Shown here piece by piece: positions 1-7,483 of a stretch of 64,000 nucleotides of DNA. The translations under genes and the position numbers were made by a program. Location of the stretch: the NCBI RefSeq assembly GCF_015554145.1, contig NZ_JADNHZ010000003.1, positions 62,001 to 126,000 on the forward strand. Reading direction: 5' to 3'. A model generated the notes under the pieces. The model had not been told where the DNA came from. It did not search any database and saw only the letters and a list, made by a program, of their open reading frames with translations. The number at the start of each line of letters is the position of its first letter. Position 1 is the stretch's first letter. This DNA comes from Collinsella aerofaciens (GTDB taxonomy: Bacteria > Actinomycetota > Coriobacteriia > Coriobacteriales > Coriobacteriaceae).

Positions 1-674
1 GAGATACGGACGTCGATGATGAAGTCCTTGCCGCAGCGCTCGCGAATCTCGGCGATGACCTCGAGCAAGAAGCGCATGCGGGCGTCGAGCGAGCCGCCGT
101 ACTCATCGGTACGCTTGTTATAGAGCGGGGTCAAAAAGCCGCCGAGCATGCCGTGGGCGTGTGCCGCATGGACCTCGACGCCATCGACACCGGCCTTCTG
201 CATGCGCACGGCAGCGTCGCCAAACTGATGCGTGAGCTCGTGAATCTCATCGACCGTGATGGGGCGCGGTGCCTCGCGGGCGTAAGACGGGCCCACAAAG
301 GACGGAGCGATCAGGCGAGGCGTGCCCGGAATGTTAAAGGCCATGTAGGCGGGGTGGAAGAGCTGCGGCATGATCTTGCAGCCATACTCGTGGACGGCCG
401 CGGCAAGCTTTTCCCAGCCGGGGATAAACGTGTCGTCGTAGCAGCACATGTCACCCGGCAGATAGGTATAGGTGGGCTCGACCGTCACGACCTCGGTGAT
501 GATGAGGCCCACGCCGCCCTTGGCGCGGGCACGGTAATGATCGACCAAGTCATCGGTCACATAGCCATGATCGGCCAGGTTGGTGGACACCGGCGGCATA
601 AAGACGCGGTTCTTGACCTCGGTCATACCGACCTTGATCGGGCTAAAGAGCATTGGATAGGCAGAGGACTCCAT
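1..674 (-). CDS. Old yellow enzyme family NADH:flavin oxidoreductase (partial)
   Basis: The coding frame runs off the left edge, so only the N-terminal 224 or so residues are visible. The protein begins MESSAYPMLFSPIKVG and has the FMN-binding TIM-barrel pattern of the Old yellow enzyme family: an early KNRVFMPPVST segment, then KGGVGLIITE, then HAAHAHGMLGGFLTP with the His residues that contact the substrate carbonyl, followed by YNKRTDEYGGSLDAR. Family members reduce activated C=C bonds of enones or enoates; long members, such as bile-acid or 2,4-dienoyl reductases, add an Fe-S and an NAD(P) domain, which cannot be judged here. The start is ATG at 674, with AAAGGA about 8 bases upstream. 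Its neighbour, a glutamate-synthase-small-subunit-like oxidoreductase, suggests a redox pair, but the substrate is unknown. Confidence 0.85.
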   Translation of the reverse strand, partial: MESSAYPMLFSPIKVGMTEVKNRVFMPPVSTNLADHGYVTDDLVDHYRARAKGGVGLIITEVVTVEPTYTYLPGDMCCYDDTFIPGWEKLAAAVHEYGCKIMPQLFHPAYMAFNIPGTPRLIAPSFVGPSYAREAPRPITVDEIHELTHQFGDAAVRMQKAGVDGVEVHAAHAHGMLGGFLTPLYNKRTDEYGGSLDARMRFLLEVIAEIRERCGKDFIIDVRI

Positions 675-788
675 ATAGGGTTCCTTTCATTTGAGCCGCT
701 CGGCGGCAGTTGCTGACGTATCTATTGTACCAGCAACCGCGCAGAACCCGACCGTGCGCGCTCCCCCAGCCTCTGCTCAACCCCAAAA

Positions 789-855
789 AGTTGCGGTGAA
801 ATACGGGGCAGCCGAGGCTTTTCACAGCCAAAACAGTCCGTATTTCACCGCAACT
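789..855. repeat. 18-bp perfect inverted repeat between two genes
   Basis: AGTTGCGGTGAAATACGG at 789-806 is exactly repeated in inverted orientation at 838-855, with a 31-base loop. It lies just past the stop codon (871) of the minus-strand oxidoreductase, so it would form a long hairpin at the 3' end of that transcript. There is no U-tract, so it is not a typical intrinsic terminator. It may be a processing or stability element or an intergenic palindromic repeat. Confidence 0.8.
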
Positions 856-870
856 AATGGATGGAATGTG

Positions 871-2088
871 TTAGAGGCCCAGGTAGCTGGTCATGCCTTC
901 GACGGCGAGCTTGGCGCCGGCTACGGCGTGGACCACGGTGAGCGGGCCGTTGACCACGTCGCCGGCGGCAAAGACGCCAGGCACGGTGGTCATGCCGCGC
1001 TCGTCGACCGAAAGCAGGCCGCGATGGTCGGTCTCCAGACCGCCCGTTGTAAGCACGAGCTTGTCCTTGGGCACCTGAGACGCCGCAATCACAACCGTGT
1101 CGGCGGACACGTGGTCGAGCTCTTCCTCGTAGCCCACCACGTTGTTGTCCTCGTCAAAGATAGCCGTCTCGAACACCGGACCGTTATCATCGATGGCGCA
1201 GATCGCCTTGCCGCGCACAATCTCGGCACCATCGAGCTCGGTCAGCTCCACCTCGTCATCGATGGCAGAGATATGGCGCGATCGGGCATACACAGTGACC
1301 TTGCGGGCACCCGAGCGCAGGGCCGTGCGGGCAACATCCATGGCCACATTGCCGGCGCCGATAACCGCCACGTTCTGCCCGATTGCCACGCTCGTGGGAT
1401 CGACCAGATAATCGATACCAAACAGCACGTTGCCGCGCGACTCGCCGGGAATACCCAGCTTTCGAGCTCGCCAGGTACCAGTACCGACAAAGACCGCATC
1501 GTAGCCGTCGCGCAGCAGGTCGTCGATATGCAGCGCGCCACCAATGGTGGTCGAGGGGCGCACGCGCACGCCAAGCGAGCACATCACGTGACGGTACTTT
1601 TGCACGAGCGCACGGGGCAGGCGGAACTCGGGGATACCGTATTCCAGCACACCGCCGATCTCGGGGCGCTGTTCAAATACCGTGACGGCACAGCCCAGCT
1701 GGGCCATCTTAATGGCCACGGTAATACCGGCGGGACCGGAACCGACCACAGCAACCTGTTTGCCGCACGACGGCGCGGGCGTCCACTCCTTACGATCTAA
1801 ATACGCTGTGGAGATGTAGTGCTCGATGCTCGAAAAATGCACGGGTGTACCCTTGCGGCCCTGGATGCAAGCACCCTCGCACTGGCCCGAATGGTTGCAC
1901 ACCATAGAGCAGACCGCGCTCATGGGATTGTTCTGGAACAGCAGCTCGCCCGCCTCTTCTAGACGGCGCTGTTTGAACAAGTCGATGACCTGCGGAATAG
2001 GCGTCTGAACCGGGCAGCCCTTAAGCTGACAGAACGCCCTTTTACAACCTAGGCAACGATTCGCCTCTTCGACAATGTGGATAGCCAC
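871..2088 (-). CDS. NAD(P)-dependent oxidoreductase, glutamate synthase small subunit (GltD)-like
   Basis: A protein of about 405 residues. The N-terminal part holds a Cys-rich Fe-S domain of the DPYD/GltD type (CLGCKRAFCQLKGCP, then CSMVCNHSGQCEGAC). It is followed by a first dinucleotide fold (VVGSGPAGITVAIKMAQLG), a second one (VAVIGAGNVAMDVARTALR) and a C-terminal GVFAAGDVVNGP FAD motif. The family passes electrons from NAD(P)H through FAD and Fe-S centres to a partner protein; the partner is not evident, although the adjacent Old yellow enzyme is a candidate. I chose GTG at 2088 because AAGGGGAG lies five to eight bases upstream; a TTG at 2115 is also in frame but has no ribosome binding site and lies inside a hairpin. 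The gene is last but one of the pectin-locus genes on this strand. Confidence 0.8.
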   Translation of the reverse strand: MAIHIVEEANRCLGCKRAFCQLKGCPVQTPIPQVIDLFKQRRLEEAGELLFQNNPMSAVCSMVCNHSGQCEGACIQGRKGTPVHFSSIEHYISTAYLDRKEWTPAPSCGKQVAVVGSGPAGITVAIKMAQLGCAVTVFEQRPEIGGVLEYGIPEFRLPRALVQKYRHVMCSLGVRVRPSTTIGGALHIDDLLRDGYDAVFVGTGTWRARKLGIPGESRGNVLFGIDYLVDPTSVAIGQNVAVIGAGNVAMDVARTALRSGARKVTVYARSRHISAIDDEVELTELDGAEIVRGKAICAIDDNGPVFETAIFDEDNNVVGYEEELDHVSADTVVIAASQVPKDKLVLTTGGLETDHRGLLSVDERGMTTVPGVFAAGDVVNGPLTVVHAVAGAKLAVEGMTSYLGL

Positions 2089-2114
2089 GCAACTCCCCTT
2101 TTTAATGCAATCCA

Positions 2115-2153
2115 ATGGGGGCGACGATAAAGACCCTTCACCGCCGCCCCCAT
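2115..2153 (-). other. Intercistronic stem-loop before the GltD-like gene
   Basis: ATGGGGGCG at 2115-2123 pairs perfectly with CGCCCCCAT at 2145-2153 across a 21-base loop. It lies between the TIM-barrel gene and the GltD-like gene, with no U-tract after it on either strand. It is more likely an mRNA-stability or translation-tuning element than a terminator. Confidence 0.5.
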
Positions 2154-2192
2154 ACAGGTAATCTCAATCTGCCGACACGGCAAAAGCCAATG

Positions 2193-3098
2193 CTATAACT
2201 CGCGATGCGAAGCCCCGCAGCGAGCGGACATGTGCTCGAGTGTCGCCAGGCAGTCAGCCGCCGTCGCCGGCACACTGTTCTCGACCACGCAGGGAATCCC
2301 AGGGCAGGCGGCAGCCGCCCAGGCCACTACGGGCTCAAAGTCATAGCGGCCCGTCTCGCCCACGCCATGACACACCAGACGTGAACCCGTACCGTCGCAC
2401 CAACCGGCTTCGTCCTCGTTATCAACGACCTCAAAATCCTTGGCGTGCAGCACGCGAATCTTGCTGCCGCATAAATAGAGCATGCGCGCGGTGATTTCCT
2501 GCGCTTCGTCAACGACGCTGGGGTGCAGCAGCGACACTGGGTCATAGATCACGCCGAGCGACGGGCTCGAGACGCGCTCCAGCACCTCACGGCAGCGATC
2601 TGGCGTGTTGACCGTCTCGTTCCAACCGGGCTCAATTAGAACCTGACCGCCCACGGCCTCGGCCCGATCGCAGACGTGTGCGAGTCCGTCCATAAAAGCC
2701 TCGAGTGCCTCATCAGTCGTGCGGTCGTCAGCAACGCGGTTCTGCGCATTGGGGCGACCGGTCTCGGTACCCACCGGGCATCCGCCGAGCATCTGGGCAA
2801 AGTTCAAGCACGCCTCGTACTCGGCAAAGTTATCCATGAGCTGTTGGCGATCGGGCGTCGCCAGATTCTTATAGCAGCCGAGCACGGCGACCGAAACGCC
2901 CGCCTCGTCGAGCACCGCACGCAAATGGTCGGCAAGTTCGCGGGTCAGGCCGCCTCGATCGATCCCCATCGATGCGTAGAGCACCTTGCTCGGCAGCTGA
3001 ATGCACGAAAAGCCCAGCTCTCCCGCCATGCGAATGCGTTCCTCGACGGTTCCCTGCGGAAGGTCGTGCAAACGTACGCCCGGAGTAATAGCCCCCAC
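2193..3098 (-). CDS. Sugar phosphate isomerase/epimerase-like TIM-barrel protein
   Basis: About 301 residues with the xylose-isomerase-like TIM-barrel (AP endonuclease 2 superfamily) pattern: GELGFSCIQLP near the N-terminus, a mid-protein GGQVLIEPGWNE strand carrying a likely metal-ligand Glu, VIYDPVSLLHP, IRVLHAKDFEV, and CVVENSVP near the end. These segments normally supply the Glu/Asp/His metal ligands. Many relatives interconvert keto and aldo sugars or epimerise them; the exact substrate cannot be read from sequence, but the position directly after the GH105 gene (one base gap) points to a product of unsaturated galacturonides. I chose GTG at 3098, with AAGGGA about ten bases upstream inside the end of the GH105 gene. 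A GTG at 3107 is the alternative. Confidence 0.75.
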   Translation of the reverse strand: MGAITPGVRLHDLPQGTVEERIRMAGELGFSCIQLPSKVLYASMGIDRGGLTRELADHLRAVLDEAGVSVAVLGCYKNLATPDRQQLMDNFAEYEACLNFAQMLGGCPVGTETGRPNAQNRVADDRTTDEALEAFMDGLAHVCDRAEAVGGQVLIEPGWNETVNTPDRCREVLERVSSPSLGVIYDPVSLLHPSVVDEAQEITARMLYLCGSKIRVLHAKDFEVVDNEDEAGWCDGTGSRLVCHGVGETGRYDFEPVVAWAAAACPGIPCVVENSVPATAADCLATLEHMSARCGASHREL

Positions 3099-3099
3099 G

Positions 3100-4338
3100 T
3101 TATTCACATCCCTTATGAGCGTTGATGCCCGGGGTGTATCCGCCAAACGGGTCCTCGATGGAGCACACGCCCGAGGGGGCGAGCGGATCGCGCTTACCGG
3201 CCAGCTTGTCGTGATGCATGGTCTCGATATAGGCAAGCACCAGCGGCGCCACGCCCTTTGCATCATTTTTGACCACGGGCTCGCTCATGTAGTAATCAAA
3301 CGTGCCCTCGCGGTGCGCGGTGTTGCCCAGGCCCGCAACCAGGCAGATGTTGTCGAGCGCCAGCTGCCCGTCATACTCGGACAGGCAGGTCTCGCAGATG
3401 CCATCGAAGGCGCGACGGCCGTACTGGTAGTAACGCTCGCCCAGCACGCCCAGACGCACGCCCTTCATGATGGCGTTGGCAAAGATGGCGCTGCCTGACT
3501 CCTCCAGGTAGTTGGGGGCGATATTGGGCAGGTTGATGACCTGGTGCCACATGCCGGTCTTCTCGTCCTGATACGGCAGCATGGCGTCGATCAGATCGTG
3601 GAACATCTTGCGGATCTCGTCCTTCTCGGCCGACATCGAAGGCGGCATAAGCTCCCAGGTGTCGATGAGCGCCATGGCAAACCAGCCCTCGGCGCGCAGC
3701 CAGAAGTTAGCCGAAAGGCCGGTGACCGGGTCGCACCAGAACTGTTTGCGGCTCGCGTCGTAAGCGTGATAGTACAGACCGTTGAGGGGGTTGCGCATCA
3801 GGTCATGCACAACCTGGAACATATGGAAGCTGTCCGAGCAGGCACGACGGTTGTGGAAGCTCAGCTCATACTGCATGTAGAACGGCTGCGCCATATACAT
3901 GCCGTCGAGCCAGATCTGGTTGGGGTAGACGGCCTTGTGCCAAAACACGCCCTCTTTGGTACGCGGCTGGGTTTCGAGCTGGCGGTAGATGGTGTCCATG
4001 GCGGCACGGTACTTGGGCTTGCCCACCAGGTCATAGAGCTTGTAGAGGGTCTTGCCCGCATTGACGTTATCGAGGTTGTACTCCTGCGGGTTGTAATGCT
4101 TGATGGTACCGTCGTCCTGGACAAAGAAATCGATGTAGTCATCGGCAAAGGTCAGGTAGCGCTGCTCGCCCGTGATCTCGTACAGCTCGATGAGCGCCTT
4201 GATCATGCAGCCGTCGATATAGTTCCAGGTGTTCTCCTTGCCGGCGCGAATCTTTTCGATATTCCAAGCCGGCGCCTGCGGCGTAGAGGTTTCGATCAAC
4301 TGCTCGATATAACGGTCCAGGATTTGATTGCAGCCCAT
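3100..4338 (-). CDS. Unsaturated uronyl/rhamnogalacturonyl hydrolase, glycoside hydrolase family 105
   Basis: About 412 residues of an (alpha/alpha)6-barrel GH105 protein. Visible family features are WNYIDGCMIKALIELYEITG, DNVNAGKTLYKLYDLVG, IWLDGMYMAQPFY with the conserved Asp, RAEGWFAMALIDTWELMP, and YLEESGSAIFANAIMKGV. GH105 enzymes hydrate and release the 4,5-unsaturated uronic acid left at the non-reducing end by pectin lyases. No signal peptide is present, so it acts in the cytoplasm. ATG at 4338 was chosen because AGGGGA lies five bases upstream; an in-frame ATG at 4356 overlaps that site. Transcription most likely starts at the operator-flanked promoter at 4364-4459 and continues into the TIM-barrel and oxidoreductase genes. 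Confidence 0.9.
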   Translation of the reverse strand: MGCNQILDRYIEQLIETSTPQAPAWNIEKIRAGKENTWNYIDGCMIKALIELYEITGEQRYLTFADDYIDFFVQDDGTIKHYNPQEYNLDNVNAGKTLYKLYDLVGKPKYRAAMDTIYRQLETQPRTKEGVFWHKAVYPNQIWLDGMYMAQPFYMQYELSFHNRRACSDSFHMFQVVHDLMRNPLNGLYYHAYDASRKQFWCDPVTGLSANFWLRAEGWFAMALIDTWELMPPSMSAEKDEIRKMFHDLIDAMLPYQDEKTGMWHQVINLPNIAPNYLEESGSAIFANAIMKGVRLGVLGERYYQYGRRAFDGICETCLSEYDGQLALDNICLVAGLGNTAHREGTFDYYMSEPVVKNDAKGVAPLVLAYIETMHHDKLAGKRDPLAPSGVCSIEDPFGGYTPGINAHKGCE

Positions 4339-4363
4339 TGCTGTCCCCTCTGACATAAACGAT

Positions 4364-4459
4364 AGGTGAACGTTACCCCTAGTGTAACGCGAACGAGGAA
4401 TATAGGGTGAACGTTAATCCTATATTCCTCGCGAACGGCAGACTTTTAGCGGCAAACGG
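4364..4459 (-). promoter_or_regulatory. GH105 promoter with two LacI-type operators and an upstream direct repeat
   Basis: Two operator copies have AACGTT centres at 4369-4374 and 4410-4415, 41 bp apart. The upstream one overlaps a -35 candidate (TTCACC on the minus strand, 4406-4411) and the downstream one sits near the expected start point; the -10 (TACACT, 4381-4386) is weak. Further upstream, exactly 13 bp from the operator, CCGTTTG and CCGTTCG repeat with 21-bp period (4432-4459), overlapping the last codons of the SGNH gene. A 12-bp inverted repeat, GAGGAATATAGG (4395-4406 and 4419-4430), flanks the upstream operator. The same layout occurs before the symporter and uxaC genes. Confidence 0.75.
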
Positions 4460-5114
4460 CGGTGAGACCCGCGGCGATGCGATGCGCCAGGCGCTCATAG
4501 CCAGCCGGGCTGTAGTGCAGACCGTCCGGCATATAGAGCTCGCGGTGCTCCGGCAAAAACGGGCTGATACCACTTTGCGCATACAGGTCAATCACCGGAA
4601 CCGAGTAGCGGTCGCAGACTTCGAGCATCGCCCGCACGTAGGCGACCTGCGTCAACCCCAGGTGATTGAGCTCATCGCTTGCCGGGATATCCTTCTCGTG
4701 CTTACCGCTCGTCTTGCACGGCGTCATAAACACGAGCTTTGCCCGAGGCGAGCGTGCCGTGATGGTGCGGATCAGGTAATCGAGCGCACCGTAGAACTCA
4801 TGCACATCGGTACTGCCCAACTCGCCAAGCGGCACGTTGCGGCTAAAGTCGTTGACGCCGCCAAAGACAATGTAGATATCGGCCGCATCGTCGATACCGT
4901 CCAGGCGCTCGACAAACGAATCGCTGCGGTCGGCCTTGATGGCGATACGCGAACCCTTGATGCCAAAGTTCTCGATGACCGCGCCTCCCAGTAGCGCGCC
5001 CAAGTGCGAGGTCCACGAAATGTCGTTGCCTCCCCCACCGCAGCCGTTATCGCCCCAGGTGGTCGAATCGCCAAAGCAGCAAATGGTCGATTCATTCAAG
5101 CTCTTCGTTTCCAT
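4446..5114 (-). CDS. SGNH/GDSL-family hydrolase, probable carbohydrate esterase
   Basis: About 222 residues with the four SGNH blocks: block I ICCFGDSTTWG (nucleophile Ser), block II Gly in IENFGIKGSR, block III VFGGVNDFSRN (catalytic Asn region), and block V DGLHYSPAGYERLA (Asp and His of the triad). No signal peptide is seen. In pectin loci such enzymes remove acetyl groups from galacturonan or rhamnogalacturonan fragments, which is the likely role here by context only. ATG at 5114 has GAGGAGAAG directly upstream at good spacing. The gene follows the pectin methylesterase fusion by 69 bases on the same strand, and its 3' end overlaps the regulatory block of the GH105 promoter. Confidence 0.8.
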   Translation of the reverse strand: METKSLNESTICCFGDSTTWGDNGCGGGGNDISWTSHLGALLGGAVIENFGIKGSRIAIKADRSDSFVERLDGIDDAADIYIVFGGVNDFSRNVPLGELGSTDVHEFYGALDYLIRTITARSPRAKLVFMTPCKTSGKHEKDIPASDELNHLGLTQVAYVRAMLEVCDRYSVPVIDLYAQSGISPFLPEHRELYMPDGLHYSPAGYERLAHRIAAGLTAVCR

Positions 5115-5183
5115 AATCTTCTCCTCATCCGCCCATCGACGGTCATACAGGAACGTACCGTTTATTCGCAGCATGCCGAGGGG

Positions 5184-7349
5184 CTATGCACGGGCGCATT
5201 CCGCAACGTGCGAATCGAGCCATTCGATATCCTCGGCAAGATGTGCCACGCCCAGATGGTGTTCACCCGGACACACCTCGTGCCGCAGGCCATCTCTGCG
5301 ACCCAGCAACTTGTAGGCATCGCGCACGATCTCGAGCTGCTCGTCAACATTTTTCAGCCCGCGCGAACCGTTCAGATGATCCTCTTCGCAGCTTTGCACC
5401 AGCAGCGGATGCGGCGCGATGAGCGAGGCAATATCGCCCATGTCGAGTAAGCGCCAAAGTCCGGGCGTGTAGTTGCAGCTGCAATTGCCATTGAGATGCA
5501 GCAGCGAATCATCGACACCGTACAGATAGCCCGAGACAAACGCCTTGCGCACACGCGGGTCGAGTGCGGCCAGGTACAACGTCATGTAGCCGCCACCCGA
5601 AAAACCAAAGCAACCCAGGTCATCCATGGCAATGTCACCGCGCGCCTCCAAGTAATCGATCAAGCGCATGTTATCCCAGACGTTGAGGCCCGCAACCGTA
5701 AGACCCAGCGGCTCGGCCATACGTGCTTGATTCAGGCACGTTCCGCGCAGGTAGCTGTTCTCGTCATCGCCCTGACCCTTCCAGTCACGACGGTATCCCC
5801 AACCGCGTGCGTCGGGGCAGACGGTCACGTAACCCATACGCGCCAAACGCAGACCGTAGTCGTAATTGAACTTACGCACAGCATCATCGACCGCCGGCAC
5901 GCCCGTCACGCCCGCAACACTTGCGGCGCCTGCTCCCTGATGGCCATGCGGGCAGATATAGCAACGCTTAAGCCCCCGTCCATCAAGCTTCGGATGAGAC
6001 GGCTCCAACAGGTAAAACGGCATCCACACATCGTGCTCAACCTGCAGCATCGCATGAGTACGCACAATGCCGCCGGCAACCCGCACGCGGCTGAGCTCAC
6101 GAATCTCAATCGGGACGCGGTCCATAAGCGAAAGGCCCAAAACATCGTACAGACGAGTCCTGGTCGCAATCTTCCATGCCTCAAAATCTGCAGGAGTCTT
6201 GCCCGCAAATGCCGCCGAGCGCCCTTCGCGCTTCAGCCGGGCACGTAGCGCAGGCTCGTCTTCGCAGTACGTCTCGATGTGCACGGTGCGACCATTGGCA
6301 GATAGCCCAGCCGTCTCCACCGCATCACCGTCGCCGCCCTCGGGATCCCAGCCATCCACACCGGCAAGCACCTGCTCGCGAGCGTACCCGGCGGCAGCCA
6401 TCACATCGAGTTCATTCGCCCACGGCACCCAGCCGGTAGTATCGCCCGCCGGCCCATACAGGATCGCGCCAGCATACTGCGCGCAGTTGTGCGCCGCCGG
6501 TTTATTCCAATCCCACCAGCCTTCGCGCTTGATATGTCGCCCTAGCCAACAATCGATCAGCGCAGTTTGCGCCCATTCGCGCCAAGGACGGCCCAGGTAG
6601 ACCGAATCCGGTGCCACGCCATCCGGAGCTGTAAACGAACAGCCGTGGAAAACAAAGCCGTGCGGCTCGCCTTCGGGCGTCGACGCCGCCGTCACGTAGC
6701 CGTTCACGTCCATATCGCGGTTGAGCGAGCGAATCTCGCACCCCTCAAAGTAGGCACGCGCGCCGCCAAAGATAAAGTCGACATCGCCCTCGATCCGGCA
6801 ACGTCGAAAATACTGGCGCCCCACCCGGCGCGGCGCATACTGTTTGGGTCCTATAAACCCGCCCGGTTTGGCCTCATGCGGCGGCAGCGGACCCAAAAAC
6901 AGCGTGTCTTGGTGTCCCTTAATGCAGCAGGCATCGACAACCAGACGGTCGCCATCAGCATACAGGGCAATCGCTTGACCGACCTCGCGCCCATCGCCCG
7001 CATCGTTTTCGATCGTGAGGCTCTCGAGCCGTACGTCGTCGGCATCGACCAAAACGGTATAGGTCCTAAACGTGCCGAGCGTGCCGTCGACGCCCGAGCC
7101 GTCCTCCGAAGGCATCTTGGCACCCAGGCTGCCCACGATACGCACGCTGTCGGCCGTCTCTCCCTCAATCGTCACATGCGAGCGATGAATCTCGACCCGC
7201 TCGCAATACTCGCCCGGCTCGATATGGATTGTCACCGGCCGTCCGTCATTCGGACAGGATTCGTCAATTGCCTCCAAGGCCTTAGAGATACTGTGATATG
7301 CCCCCGCACGCTCGGGCGAAACCTCAAAAAATCGTCTCTCACTCATCAT
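5184..7349 (-). CDS. Fusion of pectin methylesterase (CE8) and alpha/beta-hydrolase esterase
   Basis: A 721-residue two-domain protein. Residues about 8-320 form a right-handed beta-helix pectinesterase with GHQDTLF (145-151), GDVDFIFGGA (188-197, catalytic Asp residues) and YLGRPWR (251-257). Residues about 365-721 form an alpha/beta hydrolase with nucleophile motif GFSGGG (582-587), a late Asp in SCEEDHLNG and a His in PGEHHLG, resembling acetyl-xylan or cephalosporin-C esterase relatives. The combination would remove both methyl and acyl esters from galacturonides before GH28 cleavage. There is no signal peptide, which is unusual for CE8 and fits intracellular processing of imported oligomers. 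Start ATG at 7349; AAAGGA is somewhat distant (11 bases). Confidence 0.88.
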   Translation of the reverse strand: MMSERRFFEVSPERAGAYHSISKALEAIDESCPNDGRPVTIHIEPGEYCERVEIHRSHVTIEGETADSVRIVGSLGAKMPSEDGSGVDGTLGTFRTYTVLVDADDVRLESLTIENDAGDGREVGQAIALYADGDRLVVDACCIKGHQDTLFLGPLPPHEAKPGGFIGPKQYAPRRVGRQYFRRCRIEGDVDFIFGGARAYFEGCEIRSLNRDMDVNGYVTAASTPEGEPHGFVFHGCSFTAPDGVAPDSVYLGRPWREWAQTALIDCWLGRHIKREGWWDWNKPAAHNCAQYAGAILYGPAGDTTGWVPWANELDVMAAAGYAREQVLAGVDGWDPEGGDGDAVETAGLSANGRTVHIETYCEDEPALRARLKREGRSAAFAGKTPADFEAWKIATRTRLYDVLGLSLMDRVPIEIRELSRVRVAGGIVRTHAMLQVEHDVWMPFYLLEPSHPKLDGRGLKRCYICPHGHQGAGAASVAGVTGVPAVDDAVRKFNYDYGLRLARMGYVTVCPDARGWGYRRDWKGQGDDENSYLRGTCLNQARMAEPLGLTVAGLNVWDNMRLIDYLEARGDIAMDDLGCFGFSGGGYMTLYLAALDPRVRKAFVSGYLYGVDDSLLHLNGNCSCNYTPGLWRLLDMGDIASLIAPHPLLVQSCEEDHLNGSRGLKNVDEQLEIVRDAYKLLGRRDGLRHEVCPGEHHLGVAHLAEDIEWLDSHVAECARA

Positions 7350-7369
7350 CAGTCACCGCGTCCTTTCGT

Positions 7370-7384
7370 CGTAGACCGTCTACG
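7370..7384. promoter_or_regulatory. 15-bp palindrome upstream of the pectinesterase fusion
   Basis: CGTAGAC-c-GTCTACG is a perfect odd palindrome about 20 bases before the start codon at 7349 and downstream of a terminator-like hairpin. It could be a protein-binding site, but no second copy was found in this window. Confidence 0.35.
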
Positions 7385-7410
7385 TTGCAGTTTCGGCATA
7401 TAAAAAGTTC

Positions 7411-7444
7411 GCGCAATGGGTCGGGAAGGCCCTGCCCATCGCGC
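7411..7444 (-). terminator. Intrinsic terminator-like hairpin after the GH28 gene
   Basis: On the minus strand a hairpin with GCGC-ATGGG-GGG arms closes on CCTT and is followed by GAACTTTTTATA. It lies between the GH28 stop (7484) and the pectinesterase start. Partial termination would lower expression of the distal esterase genes. Confidence 0.65.
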
Positions 7445-7483
7445 GCCGCGACATACCGAATTTAATTGTTTAGGAGCAAACGC

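Noticed and set aside
691..1800. Long open frame on the plus strand opposite the GltD-like gene
   Set aside because: Opposite a well-supported gene, no ribosome site and no family features; a by-product of high GC. The same holds for 9159-10877, 11287-12609, 12619-13815, 14245-15759, 23043-25280, 26755-28821, 35121-36365 and 42538-45300 on the plus strand.
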